From assembly GCA_902806565.1 (NCBI GenBank), contig CADCXA010000007.1, positions 1-64,000 of the forward strand: DNA of 64,000 nucleotides, in the 5' to 3' direction. Within the stretch, counting starts at the first letter, position 1, and the number at the start of each line of letters is the position of its first letter. The stretch comes from Hypoxylon rubiginosum. Taxonomy: Eukaryota; Ascomycota; Sordariomycetes; Xylariales; Hypoxylaceae. Positions 37,001 through 49,893 of this stretch are shown piece by piece. A program made the translations under genes and the position numbers. Below the pieces are notes generated by a model, which was given only the letters and a program-made list of their open reading frames with translations, made no database searches and was not told the DNA's origin.

Positions 37001-39820
37001 TAATTATTTTTTTTAAATCGGTTTTAATTAATTTTTAATTATTTACTTTTTTTTAACCTTACGTTAAAAAAATAATTATTATAATAATTAACTTGCTTTT
37101 TATTAAAATAAATAAAATATAAAAATCCTTATATAATAAGTTTTATAAAATATTAAACCTTTATAAAAAAACTTATTAAAATTATTTATTATATTTTTAT
37201 ATTTTTAATGTTATTATTTAAATTTATAATAAAAAAATCCCTAAAAATATAAAATATATTTTTTACACTTATAAAAGCTTTATAATTAATTATATTAATT
37301 ATAAATTTAAAATTTATAAAATCTAAGTTTTTTTATTTTATAAAATTATTAAAATAAAAAATATTATTTTTAATAAATAATTAAAATATTAAAATAATTT
37401 AAAAAAAAACATTAAATATAATATTATTTTTAAAAAACCTAGTTATAAAAAAGTTAATTAATTTTAAATTAATATTTATAATCGTAACATTTTTTTAAAA
37501 CCTTATTTATTTATAAGTAAATTTAAACTATTAAAAACGTTAAATAAATTAATTTAATAATTTAATAACTTTTTATTATAATATAAAAATAACTATTAAA
37601 ATCTAGTTTATTTTATATTTTTATTTAAATATATAATTAATATATTTTAATTAAACGTATTTAAAATTCTTACTTATTAAATAATTAAAAAGTAATTATT
37701 TAAATTAATATTTAAAATTTTTCTGTTTAATTTAAATAAAAAAGATTTTAATAATACTTTTAAAAATTTTATATTTAAAGGCTTTTTAAAATTAAACGTA
37801 AAAAATAAATATATTTTTTTTTAATAAGTTTTAATTAATTAATTAAAATTAATATAAAACATTTCTTTTTTTATTATTAAAAATTTTAATAAAAATATTA
37901 ATTTAATTAAAAATAACGTTAACTTAATTAAATAATTTTATTATTTAATTTATTAAAAATTTAAAGTTAATTATAACGTTATTTAAATATTTTATAATTT
38001 AATTAAAATAATTTTATTTATTTTTATTAGTATAACTTTTTTAATAATTAATAAAAAATAAAAAAAAGTTAAAGTTTTTATTTTAATTTTTTTTTAAGTT
38101 ACTTTTATTTTAATATTTTTTTTTATAAAATCTTTTAAAAAAACTTAAAATAACTTTAAACTTTAAAAAATTCAAAAATTAATTTTTAATATTTAAATTT
38201 AAAACTTAATTAATCGTAAGATTTTTAAATTAATTAATTTATTTTTTAAAGTTAAAATTTTATTTATTAAATAAATATTAAATTAAAAATTTAATTTTAA
38301 TAATAAATAAAAATATAATTAAACTTAATTTATTATTTATAATAATTATTAAATTAAAAACTATTAAGTTATATAAAATATATATATAATTATAATAAGT
38401 TTAATATTAATTAAAATATTTTTTATTATTATAATTATTAAAAATATTAATTATAAATAATATAATATTAAAATTATATTTTTTTATAATTTTATTTTTA
38501 ATAATATTATTATTTATTATTATTAACTATTTAAATATTAAAATAAAATTAAATAAATTTAAAAACTTTTATAAACTTTATATAATTTTTATAATTTATT
38601 TTTATAATAATTTAAAATTTTAATTAAAAAAATAATTAAACTTAGTTTTTATAATATAATAATAAAATATTATTTATTTAAATATTTATATATAAATATT
38701 TTTATTTTTATTTATATTAATAATTTATTTATTATTAGTAAATATCACTAAAATATTATTAATATAATAAATATTTTTAAAAAAATTTTTAAGTTAAAAA
38801 TTATAAATAATATAATTAAATTTTTTAATTTTTATATTTAATATAATAAAAATATCTGTTAAATTTTTATTAATTAAATTATATTTATTAAAAAAAATTT
38901 TAATAAATTTAATATTAAATTTTTTAAAAATATAAAAACTTTTTAATATTTTAATATTATTATTTTTATTACTTAAAATAAAATAACTAATATTAATAAT
39001 AAAAAATATTAAATAAAAACTAATTTTTTTAATTAATTAATTATTAACACTTATTTTAATATTATAAAAATAATTATAATATTTTATAAAATAAATATAA
39101 AACCTAGTTAATATTATTTTAATTTAATAAAATATTTTTAATAATATTTTATTTTAATTAAAGATTTTAATATTATTTTTAATAAAAAATATTTTATTAT
39201 AAATATATATTTTATAATTTAAATAAATACGGTATTTATTAATAATTTAAGTTTTTAATAATTTATAAAAATTTATATTATTATATTTATTAATAGTTTA
39301 ATATATTAATAATTAAAGAAATAAATATTTATTATATTTAATAATATAAAAATAAAATTTATTAATTTTATTTTAATTAATTTTATAATTATATAAATTA
39401 ATAAATTATTAAAAAAACTAAGTTATAAATAACTTAAATTTTTTATTATATATATTAATTTAATTAATATTAAAATTATTATTTTTAATTTTTTTAAAAT
39501 AACTTATATTTATTATTTTAATATATAATTTAAATAAATTATTAATTATTATTAATATAATAATTTTAAATTATAATATATTAATATAATTAATATAATT
39601 ATAAATAAATTAATAAAATTATTTTTTAAAAAAAATTATTATAAGTTTATATATTAATTAAAAATAAATTTTTACTTTTAGTAATTTAATAAATTAAAAA
39701 AAAATTATAAGTGGTTTAATTTAAATTATTAAATTAATTTTATTTATAAATTAAAAAAAAAATATTTTTTATAAATAAATAATTTATAATAATTTTATAT
39801 TTATTAAATTAATAAAAGTA

Positions 39821-39970
39821 TATTTTAAATATTTATATAGTTTATATATTTAAAATAATTTATATTTTAAAAAGCTTTTAATTTAGTTTTATATTTAATT
39901 TAAATTCTTAAAAACTAAGTTTTTTATATTATTTTTTTATATTTATATTATTTTTTATATAAATATAATA
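39821..39970 (+). repeat. Right LTR of the copia element
   Basis: This is the 150-bp partner of the left LTR at a constant offset of 5,906 bp. Every difference seen is a transition, with this copy having A/T, so it is the more heavily mutated of the two. Confidence 0.85.
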
Positions 39971-40592
39971 TATTTAATATAATTAACTTTTTATAAGTTA
40001 CTAAAAAAGATAGGATAATATTTTAAAAGTATTTAATATACTTGAGAGTATTTTTCTTTTAATGTTGGGTTTAGTTGGTTTGTTATACTGGCTGGCTGTT
40101 AATAGTGAGTAGTGCGTCTGTGGGGTGGTTTTGATTGGTTACCGAAACAGAGGAACCGCGGAAACTCCGCTAGAATACAGGAATAGCATAGTGAGGTCAA
40201 TTGGTGCTTCTTCTTCGATCACATTAGAACTTCGAGATAAGGTAAAGGTACACCATCACGGCGCCTTTCATGGCTCAACTATCGAGGAGGGCCGCTAGTT
40301 TCGTAAATAATGTTACTGGTTGCTCTTGTGAATTCATCCTCGACACCGAGCACCACCAGTTGAAAGGCAGATTCAACTTCTGCCGGCCATCACTAGGGAA
40401 CGTATTCACCATCTCCCTCATTTAATTGGTTACGATTTAGAATCAACGCCACCTTTGATTGCTACAAGCTAGGCAGATGGCGATACACTGAAATAGGCAG
40501 ATTTCAATTCTCCTCTTCAAATCCATAGAAATATCCTCAAGACCATCGCAGAGGCCACCTTGGATTTGCTGAAAATATAAGAGCCACGTAAG
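39971..40592. other. Right flank of the copia element
   Basis: Normal composition returns by about 40,020. No intact gene is visible, though the stretch 40,440-40,590 may contain further decayed codons of the phosphotransferase fragment that follows. Confidence 0.4.
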
Positions 40593-40912
40593 ATGATGAG
40601 AGATTTGTCCAGCTCGGTGCTAATATATCTAGGCGACTCTGTAGTTACGGTCAATGACTGCGAGGCCTTACTGCGCCGTATATCTGACTTTCATCTCCCA
40701 ACCTTTGACGACGGGCCTCATGTCCTTGTTCATGGCGACTTGCATCCTTCCAATATCATCATCAATGAACAGCAGGTGGAATGGTGAGCTACAACGAAAG
40801 ACCTCGAAGAACCTGGGCTGATGTGGCACGTCTAACATTGTGGACTCGGGCATCGCCACCACGGTTCCCTGACAATTTTCAGCAGTTTATCCACGCTTCC
40901 TGATGAATGAGA
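40593..40912 (+). pseudogene. Decayed aminoglycoside-phosphotransferase-family (APH) kinase fragment
   Basis: A frame at 40593-40787 ends with HVLVHGDLHPSNIIINEQQ, the Brenner-type catalytic loop (H-G-D-x-H-x-x-N) of APH/choline-kinase-like phosphotransferases (PF01636), with Asp at about 40,737. Typical family members then carry an IIDWE metal-binding segment; here it is missing. The next recognisable piece, RTWADVARLTLWTRASPPRF (about 40,813-40,872), is in another frame and ends at a stop near 40,902. The N-lobe is not recognisable. The fragment therefore looks frameshifted, deleted and non-functional. It lies 0.6 kb from the copia element. Confidence 0.7.
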
Positions 40913-43900
40913 TGAGCCTCAATTAGTCGGAGACAAGTTCGACTGGTCACAGTGTGATTACTCACAAACGCAGAAAGATGGCCGTCCCTTCTATCTGCAG
41001 TGCATCATAGATATGGCACCGGCAAAGGGGGAATATACATGTGTTTATTCTGAGATCCTAGCGCGCCCTGATCAGGAAGAGAGATACAGGTGGTGGCTAA
41101 GCGTGGTGAACCCTTAAAAGGTCCGATATTTGTTGTCAAGCCACAAGCCGTTAACGGACGTTTTCCGTAAAGAAAACGCTCATCGGTGCATAAGGAGATT
41201 TATGATGGTTTCTATTTTAATGCTGTGCTCAATTGGGGCACAAATCAGGTCGGGCTCACTAAAGCGGCGTGGCTCAGGTCCGCATTGGACACCTACTCCT
41301 GAATGTAATGCCTAGGTATTTTATCGGCGGTTACTGTAGGTGCATATTAACAATAAGGGGGAATTCCTTTCGCTTCCAGATTTTGTGAGTACACAGCATT
41401 TCTCATCAGTAACATAGTCGTCCTAACTAGGAAGATGGAGATAGAGAAACTCAAGCCTAAAATCGAGGGCGGTGGGAAATTAAGCCTTTTCACTTATTAT
41501 CCTGAATGCAATAAACGTCGATATAACTTAGAACTACGGGACTATGACAGGAAGCAACGCTACTGGCTAGACAGAATCCAGGGGTATGGTATAGGTGAAG
41601 AATACCACCCTCTATCGAGACGAGACGATTTAGAAAATCGACGGAACAAGATAGGTTGACGGAGGAGAACAACCAACCACTTTCGAGCCTACAGGCCTAA
41701 CCCTGGAGGGGCGAAGAGACATTGTAGAAAGTGCACACCACAATGTCACTCAGTATCCGAGTAGCTACCTGGGTAGGTAGGTATACATAGTATGGTCGCA
41801 ATCAAATACCTCAGCCTTGTAGCGTCGGGGTTGGGCTTAGCCTGGGTGAGTTTGGAGTCTATCGTGGAGGTGGAGTCTATCGTAGAGAAGTTTACCATTC
41901 GATGCATTTACCTGCCTACTTGAGTAGCTAGCTATTAGGTAGTGTGTGTGAAGCCTCGGCTAGTGTCGCTATCACGGCGTTCTCCAAAGAAACGGGGGCA
42001 GAACCGTGTATCATCGTCAAGCAAGTTGCGAAAGAAATCTCTTGCATCCTACCTGATTATTGACAGTCGAAGGCATTGAGCTCTCCACATGCAATGTATC
42101 AGGTAAAGACTTGAGCCAGCATTTGAAGTCGCGGTTGTTTACGAGGTTTTCGTGTGTTGAGAAGCTCCAGTCAATATATAAATTTAGTATGGAGTCCCCG
42201 CGACGAATGGAACGTTGCCTGATCGGCCTAATGCATGTGTTATTGAGTGCTGATGACAGAATATAAAAATAGAGCTGATGATAACATGTGGAGATATAGA
42301 CTCGTCTCATTCGCGTCCTCGTATCTTGTCTTGTATATATAGTTCGATAATAGAAGTCGTAAAATAAGATGAAGAAGAAGATGAAGAAGAAGAATAATAT
42401 GATGGTGATGATGATGAATAAGAGAAAATAGGGACTTTCACAGGCCTTCTTGCGACGAAGGAAGGCCAGCAAGGAGGCACAAACTGCCTATTTAGGCGTA
42501 AGTGGACGCTGAGAACCGGGGAACTTTAGGGCTGCTAGGGCCCTAACTGTCGGATTCAATTAATAACACGAGGTCGCCGATCATCGATCATCGGGTTTCT
42601 CAACTCGAGTCTTCATACTACTTGTTACACTTGTTACCAAGTTATCAGTATCAAAGAAGACAAGGACGAAAATGCTAGAAATCAAATATCATTAGAATCG
42701 TGATTGAGAATCTCAATGGCGCTGATACTGCTCAATGGTGCTGATATTGCATCGATGTCGTACGCGTCTGTCAGCTTGGTGTGCCCCCACAAGAATTTCG
42801 TTAGCCAATAGTCAGCTCTTGGTTTAGGTGAGCCACCTGCAAGCCAAAGACTATATTCTGAGACCTGCTGTTCCCCAGCGGCGCGGATCCGATGGGAGGG
42901 GGGCTCATTGGGGTCCGCTGGACCTCATATCGAGGACGCATACCTGTGTACTTCAACGGACCGAAGTTATTCTCAGCCCTCTTTACAAGTCGTATCAGCT
43001 TGAGTCGGTGAGAGTCCATCATCGTACCGTTCACTACATGTCCAACATCCATTCAGCGCGGGCAATAAGACGCTTGCAACCCACACATGAGATCCAGGCA
43101 GAGAATGTCGTACAAATAGGAAAGAGCGGGAATCCTTCTTCTTCGGATTGGACCAGAGGGACCTATCACGAGCTGCCGATGCTGACCTGTAGAGTTTCTT
43201 GCAGCCGGATGGTGCTCTGATTGGGGGCCGGCCATGCAGCGTGAGAAGCTGACGTTCCACGTACGAGACAGGTTCGTCGAAGCTGAATGGTCTGAGATAT
43301 TCGAACTTTCGCCATTTGCAGCAGCTGGGGTCTTACCGCAGTTGGAACAGACCCTCCCCTCCCACACCTTCTCTGCGGCGAACCAACTCCCCAAGAGGCG
43401 TCGTGAATATGTATTGATCTCCTCCCTGAAATCCCATCTTGAGATGTCCATACTTCTGAACCCTTGTCGTCCCGAACACACGCGCATCCTGTCGATCCCA
43501 TCCCCGTCCCATCCCATCCCGCTGCTGGTCCCGCACTTGCGTGTCCATGTCCACGGCCGAATGGGGTCATCTCCATCTCACCGTCTTCAAGGAATGCTAT
43601 TTTCAAAGGCTGCGAGCTCGTAAGCTATCAGCGTGCTAGGCGTAATTAGTGCTTACAGTAGGCGGAACTTTTTTTTCTACCAAACGCGGTGCTCTACCAA
43701 CAGAGCCTCACCTCAATCTTGCGCTCCAGACTTGTTCATCTCCGAACATGTTTTCTAATTTGTAGCGGTCCTAGACATAGACGCATTTACTAGAGAGACG
43801 GTCTTGCTTCAGTCGACAAATTAAAGCGCAAGCATACCTACCCAAGGTTTATCTGCTTGGACACATGTAACGCATTGAGGGCGCTACGGCACAAGGGGTG

Positions 43901-44033
43901 ACGAGCTTCTCTATTGGGAAACTCTTGCATTCGAGCAGGACACCCCAGACGACACCCCAGGTTTTCAGACGCCCGATAGCATCGCCTCCCGGACGATTTC
44001 GCAATGTGGGAGCTTTGGAGGAGTTCGAACCAA
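40913..44033. other. 3.1-kb gene-poor region
   Basis: No gene can be supported. A 74-codon ATG frame at 41435-41659 (plus) has charged residues but no known domain. Overlapping frames on both strands between 42,800 and 43,620 are mutually exclusive and lack family signals. A GAA/GAT-rich low-complexity tract covers about 42,370-42,418. At 43,685-43,712 (minus) a sequence like a tRNA D-arm (GGCTCTGTTGGTAGAGC) occurs without a T-arm. Confidence 0.45.
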
Positions 44034-45021
44034 ATGCGGTTCCTGGTGCTGGCGGTCTTAGCTCCCGTAACGGTAGCAGCGCACGACGACGAATTATACC
44101 AGATTCATCAGCTGGTCAAGAACCACGATTTCATTCGCCACCCGAAGCGCGAGGCGACTTGCCAGCAGGCAGGGTACAACTTGTGTCCTGCTTCTGTAGA
44201 CGGTGGGTGTTGCCCCGACGGTTACGCCTGCGCCGTTTCGTCCTGCTATGCCACGACGGCAGGGCCAACGACGGCGTGTGGCCGAGCCGGATATTATAAC
44301 TGTCCTATAACAGCGGGTGCAGGTAAGCTCGAGACGTGACTCAGGTGCCTATCGTATCGTCAGTACATAACTAATATTGTCATAGGGGCTTGCTGCCCAG
44401 TTGGTTATATCTGTAATAAGAAAGCGTGCGAGCCGCCGGCGGGAGTAACAGGATACTCGGCCACATGTCCGACGTCGTTCTTTGGCTGTGCGTCTTCTCT
44501 AGGGTACGGCTGCTGTCCGGACGGCATGCAATGCGGCAGCCAGACGTGCTATAATACTACTCCCCAGACGCTCCCGGTCAGCGCGACAGTAACGACCACT
44601 AACGCGAACGGAGACACGATCGCCACGGTAGTCACGAGCACGGAAGTGATCACTCCAGGAGGGCCGGACGCATCGGCGACCTCGTCCGGCACCAGCGTTG
44701 TGGGCGTGCCCAAACTAATTCCTAGCACAGTCTCCAAGCTACCTGCTATCGAGACCGGCAGCAGCAGCAGTAGCAGCGATGACGGCGGCGGTCTCTCGGG
44801 GGGACAACTCGGCGGCATCGTCGGCGGCGCCATCGCCCTGCTCCTCATCATAATCACCATCGCCGCCATCATCCTCTGGCGCCTGAAGCGGACCGAGAAG
44901 GCCGCGCGCGCCGCGGCCGGGGCCCGGCACGAGGAGATCTCGGTCGACCCGCCGCACTCGCAGAAGTCGGGCTTCGGGCAGCCCTCGGTCTCGGAGGTCG
45001 ACGGCACGGACGCGGACTCCT

Positions 45022-45055
<34 letters not shown>

Positions 45056-45695
45056 GCGCACCGCGAGGGCCGCGCGCTACCGCCGCGCCCGGTCGCCCTC
45101 CTCGTCCACCACGGCCGGCGGCGGCGACCGCTCGCGGTCCGAGACGCCCGACTACTACGGCTCGAACGCGTCGACCACGCCGCCGGCCTGGCCGGGCTAC
45201 CTCGCGCAGCAGGCGCCGCCGCCGAGCGAGGTCGCGTCGGACGGCCGCCAGTCCAGCACGGATTCGTACGCCGTGCAGCGGCACCACCACCACCACCACC
45301 CCGACGGCACGAGCCCGCCGCCGCCGCGGCCCAGCGTCGACTCCCAGGGCTCGCGCCCGCGCAGCCACGCGCGCCAGTGGAGCGACGTGAGCGAGCTCGA
45401 CGGCAGCGTCGTGAGCGCGCACGGCGTGTCGGAGCTCGGGAGCCCGGATCTTGCCGAGGCGGCTCGACGGCGGTCCAGCAGCGTCACGCGCAAGGGACGA
45501 GGGGGCGAAGGTGCCGGGGTCGGGCTCGGTGTCGGGATCGGGATCGCGGTGCCCCTGGGCACGCTCGACGAGGTCACGGAGCTGCACGGGTACTACGGTT
45601 CGGCCGATCTCGCGGTCGGAGAGACTGGCGCGAGGCTGCGCGCGAAGAATTTGTCCATTAGCTCTTTGGAAGATGGCCCGTCGAAAAGCGGATGA
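44034..45695 (+). CDS. Secreted Cys-rich single-pass membrane protein (about 532 aa)
   Basis: Exons 44034-44322 and 44386-45695 are joined across a 63-nt intron (GTAAGC...CATAG). An in-frame ATG 30 nt upstream (44004) is possible, but the second Met gives a clean signal peptide (MRFLVLAVLAPVTVAA). The ectodomain holds three related Cys modules with the core CCPDGYAC, CCPVGYIC and CCPDGMQC, then a Ser/Thr-rich stalk. A Gly-rich lead-in and one transmembrane helix (GAIALLLIIITIAAIILW) follow, with a WRLKR stop-transfer. The cytoplasmic tail of about 260 residues is of low complexity and includes an Ala run, a six-His run and Pro/Ser-rich segments; its DNA is very GC-rich. The architecture resembles fungal wall-sensor-like surface proteins, but no specific family is certain. 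It converges with the transporter gene. Confidence 0.82.
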
Positions 45696-46252
45696 TGATG
45701 GCAACACTCTTATAACCTAAAATAGGGATGTCCGTAAGGCATATATGAAGCTTACGACTTCTTGGTCATTCTACTTTTCATTCCGTCGACGCGAGGAGTT
45801 AAGGGGGTCTCAATTATTAGGTATACCCGCACTTTAGGCTTTTTCTTTTACACCCTATTTATATGGGACGGGAAAATTCTGGAGAAGGATGATGATGATG
45901 ATAGATAGGTCTCGCGGCGCAGGGTGAAATATTCGCATTACGATTCATTCCCGATGATCTTAGTTCGCCCCGATATTTTGTGATACAACTTTTTAATACA
46001 CGTAAGATTCTTAGGCTTTTCCTCTCATCTCTCTTTTCTCCCATTCTCTCTTTTCATTCACGTTTATACAAGGCCACAGGAATCGAGGATATTAGTATTT
46101 TCATTTATTTAATACTACTTGGTACCTACACTACCCTTAGGCACCTACCTGGTAGTACAGAAAACATGTATGCAACTCAGCAAAGTCCTTAACCCAGGAC
46201 GTCCTCATTTCAATCAAGGAATTAGCAGTTCTCTCCCGTTCGAAGAGTACGC
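45696..46252. other. Convergent 3' region
   Basis: 557 bp between the ends of the Cys-rich surface protein (plus) and the MFS transporter (minus). A short GAT repeat lies at about 45,888-45,902. Presumed 3' untranslated regions; no gene. Confidence 0.5.
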
Positions 46253-47920
46253 CTACTTTTCAATCTCGGCCTGCGCAACCTTCTCGTCGCTGATGGTGCC
46301 GATATCTCCCGCCTCCTCGTCAACGCCGGAGTGGTGTCCCCGCAGGCCGACCTCGGTGGTCGAGAAGGCGTCGGCGGGGTCGCGGTAGGCGGGGACGAAG
46401 TTGACGCAGATGGCGTACGACAGGGATGCGACGAAGAAGCACAGGGGGACGACCATGGCGAAGGCGGTCTGGCGGTAGTCGGCGGCGACGCCGGTGAGCG
46501 GGGGCACGGCGGCGCCGCCCATGACGCCGGCGACGAGCCAGCCGGAGCCGCGCTTGGTGTGGCGGCCGAGGCCGCGCATGCCGAGGGCGACGATGGTCGG
46601 GAAGCAGATGGACTCGAAGAAGAGCGTCACGTACAGCATCGACATGCCGGTCCAGCCGCGCTCCGTGATGGACGGGCAGACGAAGACGATGCACAGCGAC
46701 AGGAAGGCCAGGAACACCCACCGCGGGCGCACGTACCGCATCACGAAGACGCCGACGAACCGGCCCGCGGCGAACCCGCCCTGCGCGCCCGCCAGCAGCT
46801 GCGACCCGAGCGCGTCGTCGGCCAGCGGCTGCGTGTCGCGCACGTAGTTGATGAAGTACGAGGCGATGGCGATCTGCGCGCCCGTGTAGCAGAACTGCGC
46901 GAAGGCGGCGTGGAAGAGCCGGTACTGCTTCCAGAACGGCTTGTCGTCGGCGTTGGCGTGCGTCTCGGTCGCCTGGAAGGCCATGTCGGCGTCGGTGATC
47001 TCGGGGATGACGGACAGGAAGAAGACGACGGCGAGGACGAAGACGAAGACGGCGATGGCCAGGTACACCCACTGCACGTTGCGCAGCGCCTTGGCGTCGT
47101 CGAAGGCGAAGAAGACGTACGAGCCCAGCACGGGCGCCACGACGGTGCCGATGCCGTTGAAGGCCTGCGAGATATTGATGCGGATTTCAGAGTATCGAGG
47201 CGGTCCGCACACTTTTAATGTCCGTATTAGCATAGCCCATTCCCGAGGCGAAGGACGGCTCCGGCTTACCTGTTATGTATGGATTTGCCGCTGTTTCTAG
47301 GGATCCTAGTCCATTGCCGATGATGAAGATGGCCATGCAGAAGCCGGCGAAGGACTTGGCTAGAATGCAAGGGATTGCGACCAGTGCACCAACGCCTATA
47401 TTACTTCTGGTCAACCGATATTCTTTCTCCCTATCCCACATCTGAATGTTACATACCATATAGACAAAGACCCCATATGAAAGTTGCTCGATACCCGTAA
47501 TGGCGCAAGATCCAGTTCGCGTGTCCGAGGGCTGCGAGAGGATAGGCACTACGCCAGATGGTTAACATCCCGTGGTAGGTATACTTCGGATGGAAGAGAC
47601 ATACCCAAAATACGCGGCTTGCAAACCGGATGAACGCGACTTGGTGATACCTAGTGTGTTCTGAAAGTGCTTGTTCAAGGTGTCGAGCAAGCCTAGGACA
47701 AGTTAGCTAGGTGCTTCTTCATCGTCGCGCACAGCCAACCCCGGTGGAATGTCAGGGTCATCTAGTGGTACGTACCATAACTAAAACCCCAAAGGAAGAA
47801 GAGAACGGTAACGAGACATATCGGATATAGCGACTCTCTCATAGTGAGCTCGGCGGCTCGGGTGCGCTTGTCATCCCGGGCCTTGAGAGACCGCCTCTGC
47901 ATGAACTCCTTGAAGGTCAT
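46253..47920 (-). CDS. MFS sugar permease, FucP/FHS-type (469 aa)
   Basis: Five exons, 47776-47920, 47605-47692, 47457-47548, 47270-47395 and 46253-47211, join in frame to 470 codons with stop; all introns are GT-AG and short (58-83 nt). The first helix carries FFLWGFSYGLLDTLNKHFQ, the hallmark of L-fucose/H+ symporter-like (FHS) members of the major facilitator superfamily. Later motifs are GNGLGSLETAANPY and a conserved ISQAFNGIGTVVAPVLGSY helix. About 12 transmembrane helices fit the 469 residues; both termini are hydrophilic. It likely imports a hexose or deoxyhexose at the plasma membrane. The third-codon G/C bias is strong in the last exon. The start ATG is the first in the open frame after GGCAAG. 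Confidence 0.88.
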
Positions 47921-49893
47921 CTTGCCGATTCGCTAAGCCGATATAGGTTGTTGATGTAAGAGCCCAACCTTGAGCGATTCTAGAAGGCCTGATGTTGCGG
48001 TTGTATCACGGTGAAATGCACAACTGGCCGAGACTCGCGAACCTGGATCTTTAAACGAATGTGGCAGGGCCCTGCTATTTAATTAAGACAGGAATTGATC
48101 AGTTCCTGCTGCTGGGTCCAGATTCTGATTCTGCTTGCAACGCTGCGCTGCCCACGCGGTCACGGTTGAACGGGTGGTGCGTCAGTACCCAGTACCACAT
48201 CTAACCACATCCACATACCAATGTTACGAGGAATTGACTAGGGAATCTGGGGTTTAGTGTAGCACAGATCCCAGGTCAGATACCGGTCAGATTGTGGGGG
48301 AAAAGATGGGAACTTGGTTGGGGATTGCGGAGTGGTTGAAGTGGTGGACTGGTGGAGAGACCGCAATTAGCCCGAGGCCCGAAATTTCTTGGTGGTTTAG
48401 AAGGCTCGAAGAGGTAAAGGGCGGTACTTGGGCTGCTTAGGCTGCTTTAGGCTGCTTAAGGGATCCAGTTGCTGTTATGTACCCCGACAGCCCCGATAGC
48501 TAGGGGGCAGTTTTTATAACGAAAAAGCTCGTCATAATGCTAATGCCCTCAGTCGATCTTTTGCGTGAGTTTGGGGTCTCATTGGTTCGTGATCCTACTG
48601 CTGTCTCATGCCGTACTACCAATATCCCTGACCAGAAAGATATGAGCTCTTCGAAGGATCCCGCCGAAGTGTACAATCTACAATCTGAGTAAGGTCCATA
48701 GCAGGTAGATATCTAGAACTCGTATCCACCGAGAGGGAGAGGATGATGTGCAGAAATATGCAGAAAATCGTCCTTACTTGCACCCAGTCCCAAGCCTGCG
48801 GGTAATATTCGATACCTCTCACGCTACCTCCTACGCATTACGGCCGGGAAGAGTTCCAATTCGCTGCTGGTACTTGGTATTCTGAGTAGAAATCTGTATA
48901 TTTGTTTAGGATGCCCTGTCGATTGTCGGTGTTTGGTAGAAGCTTAGCTCACCCCCTACCCCGGCTGCCCCGATAGCGAATCCAGTCGAGATGCGGAGTA
49001 ACCCGTCGAAACTCATTAACCCCGCTGAAGAATGCGGAGCTCGTGATACGTAGTTAGGTGGATGTTCGGAGGTTTTGACGGCCTCATTATTGATCATCTA
49101 GCTGAATCCACGTTAGCAAGACCTATCCGGTCTCCAGCCTCTTCTAATAAGAGAGCTACTACGTAGCTATCGAAATAGCTCCATTCCTGTTCTAAGAAAA
49201 TTTTGGTCCCTCTAGGAAATCTGAGTAGGACCGATCTCTGACGTCCATTCGTTTCAACTACGGTACCTTGAGCTTGAGATGTTCAAGTTAGTCCAATTCC
49301 AAACGTCTCGTCTCCCCTTCTCCTTGAATGCACATGTCATTGAAAAGAGCGATATTACAAAAGCGAAACATCCACGCATCCACGTAGCGGTGCCGCAATA
49401 GATCACACGATCTTGGCAAGACTATGATGTCGTTCAATGGTCTGTAGGATACATTCACAGGACTAAGACTCCTATATACCATGATAAGGGGAACCTTTAG
49501 TCCAGTCACTCAATTCTATCGAAATAATTAGGTAATTCGAACTGTCAACCGATTCTAGAACTTCGTGTTGTTAGTAGATATCCACCTACGTAGGTACATT
49601 AGGTAAGCTACTCCAGTTACTTGGGCAGACATCGAACGTTTTTCAACTGTTCGCCAAACTAACGGAGAGATACTGCGCTATATTAACCTCATACTCATGG
49701 ATACCTAGGCAAGCTTAGGGAGTAAACACCGGTCACGAGAGTCGTAAGCTGTCTGCCCTAGTAATAGCGTTCATAATAGCTCGATTAGTATGGTCTTTAC
49801 CATCGTGGTCCTTCATATGCTCTTCGATGCGACATTCTTGGGCCTTGAGCTCATACAAGTGTTCCCTTCCTTTATCTGGGGCACGGTCTTCCC

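Larger units (their letters stand above)
33915..39970 (+). mobile_element. Ty1/copia LTR retrotransposon, full length, RIP-inactivated
   Basis: A 6,056-bp A/T-rich element is bounded by 150-bp direct repeats. Its polymerase lies on the plus strand. At 38,701-38,739 the translation FIFIYINNLFIIS corresponds to the copia VYVDDLLI active site with both Asp turned into Asn, followed by KKIFKLKIINNIIKF, equivalent to the family's F-x-M-K-D-L-G segment. At 36,685-36,770 the segment DIFFYNIKKFTGFKYIIIF with INNYIS corresponds to the integrase core. The order integrase before reverse transcriptase is that of Ty1/copia. Stops are frequent in every frame. The sequences next to the repeats, TATTC at left and TATTT at right, could be a 5-bp target duplication differing by one C-to-T change. 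Confidence 0.85.

Noticed and set aside
44739..45707. 322-codon minus-strand open frame opposite the Cys-rich surface protein
   Set aside because: It is an Arg/Gly/Ala-rich shadow caused by the GC-rich third positions of the real plus-strand gene, which has signal peptide, Cys modules and a membrane helix.
46331..47218. 295-codon plus-strand open frame and a 250-codon minus frame over the transporter
   Set aside because: Both are GC-rich shadows; the minus frame with MFS helices is the true one.
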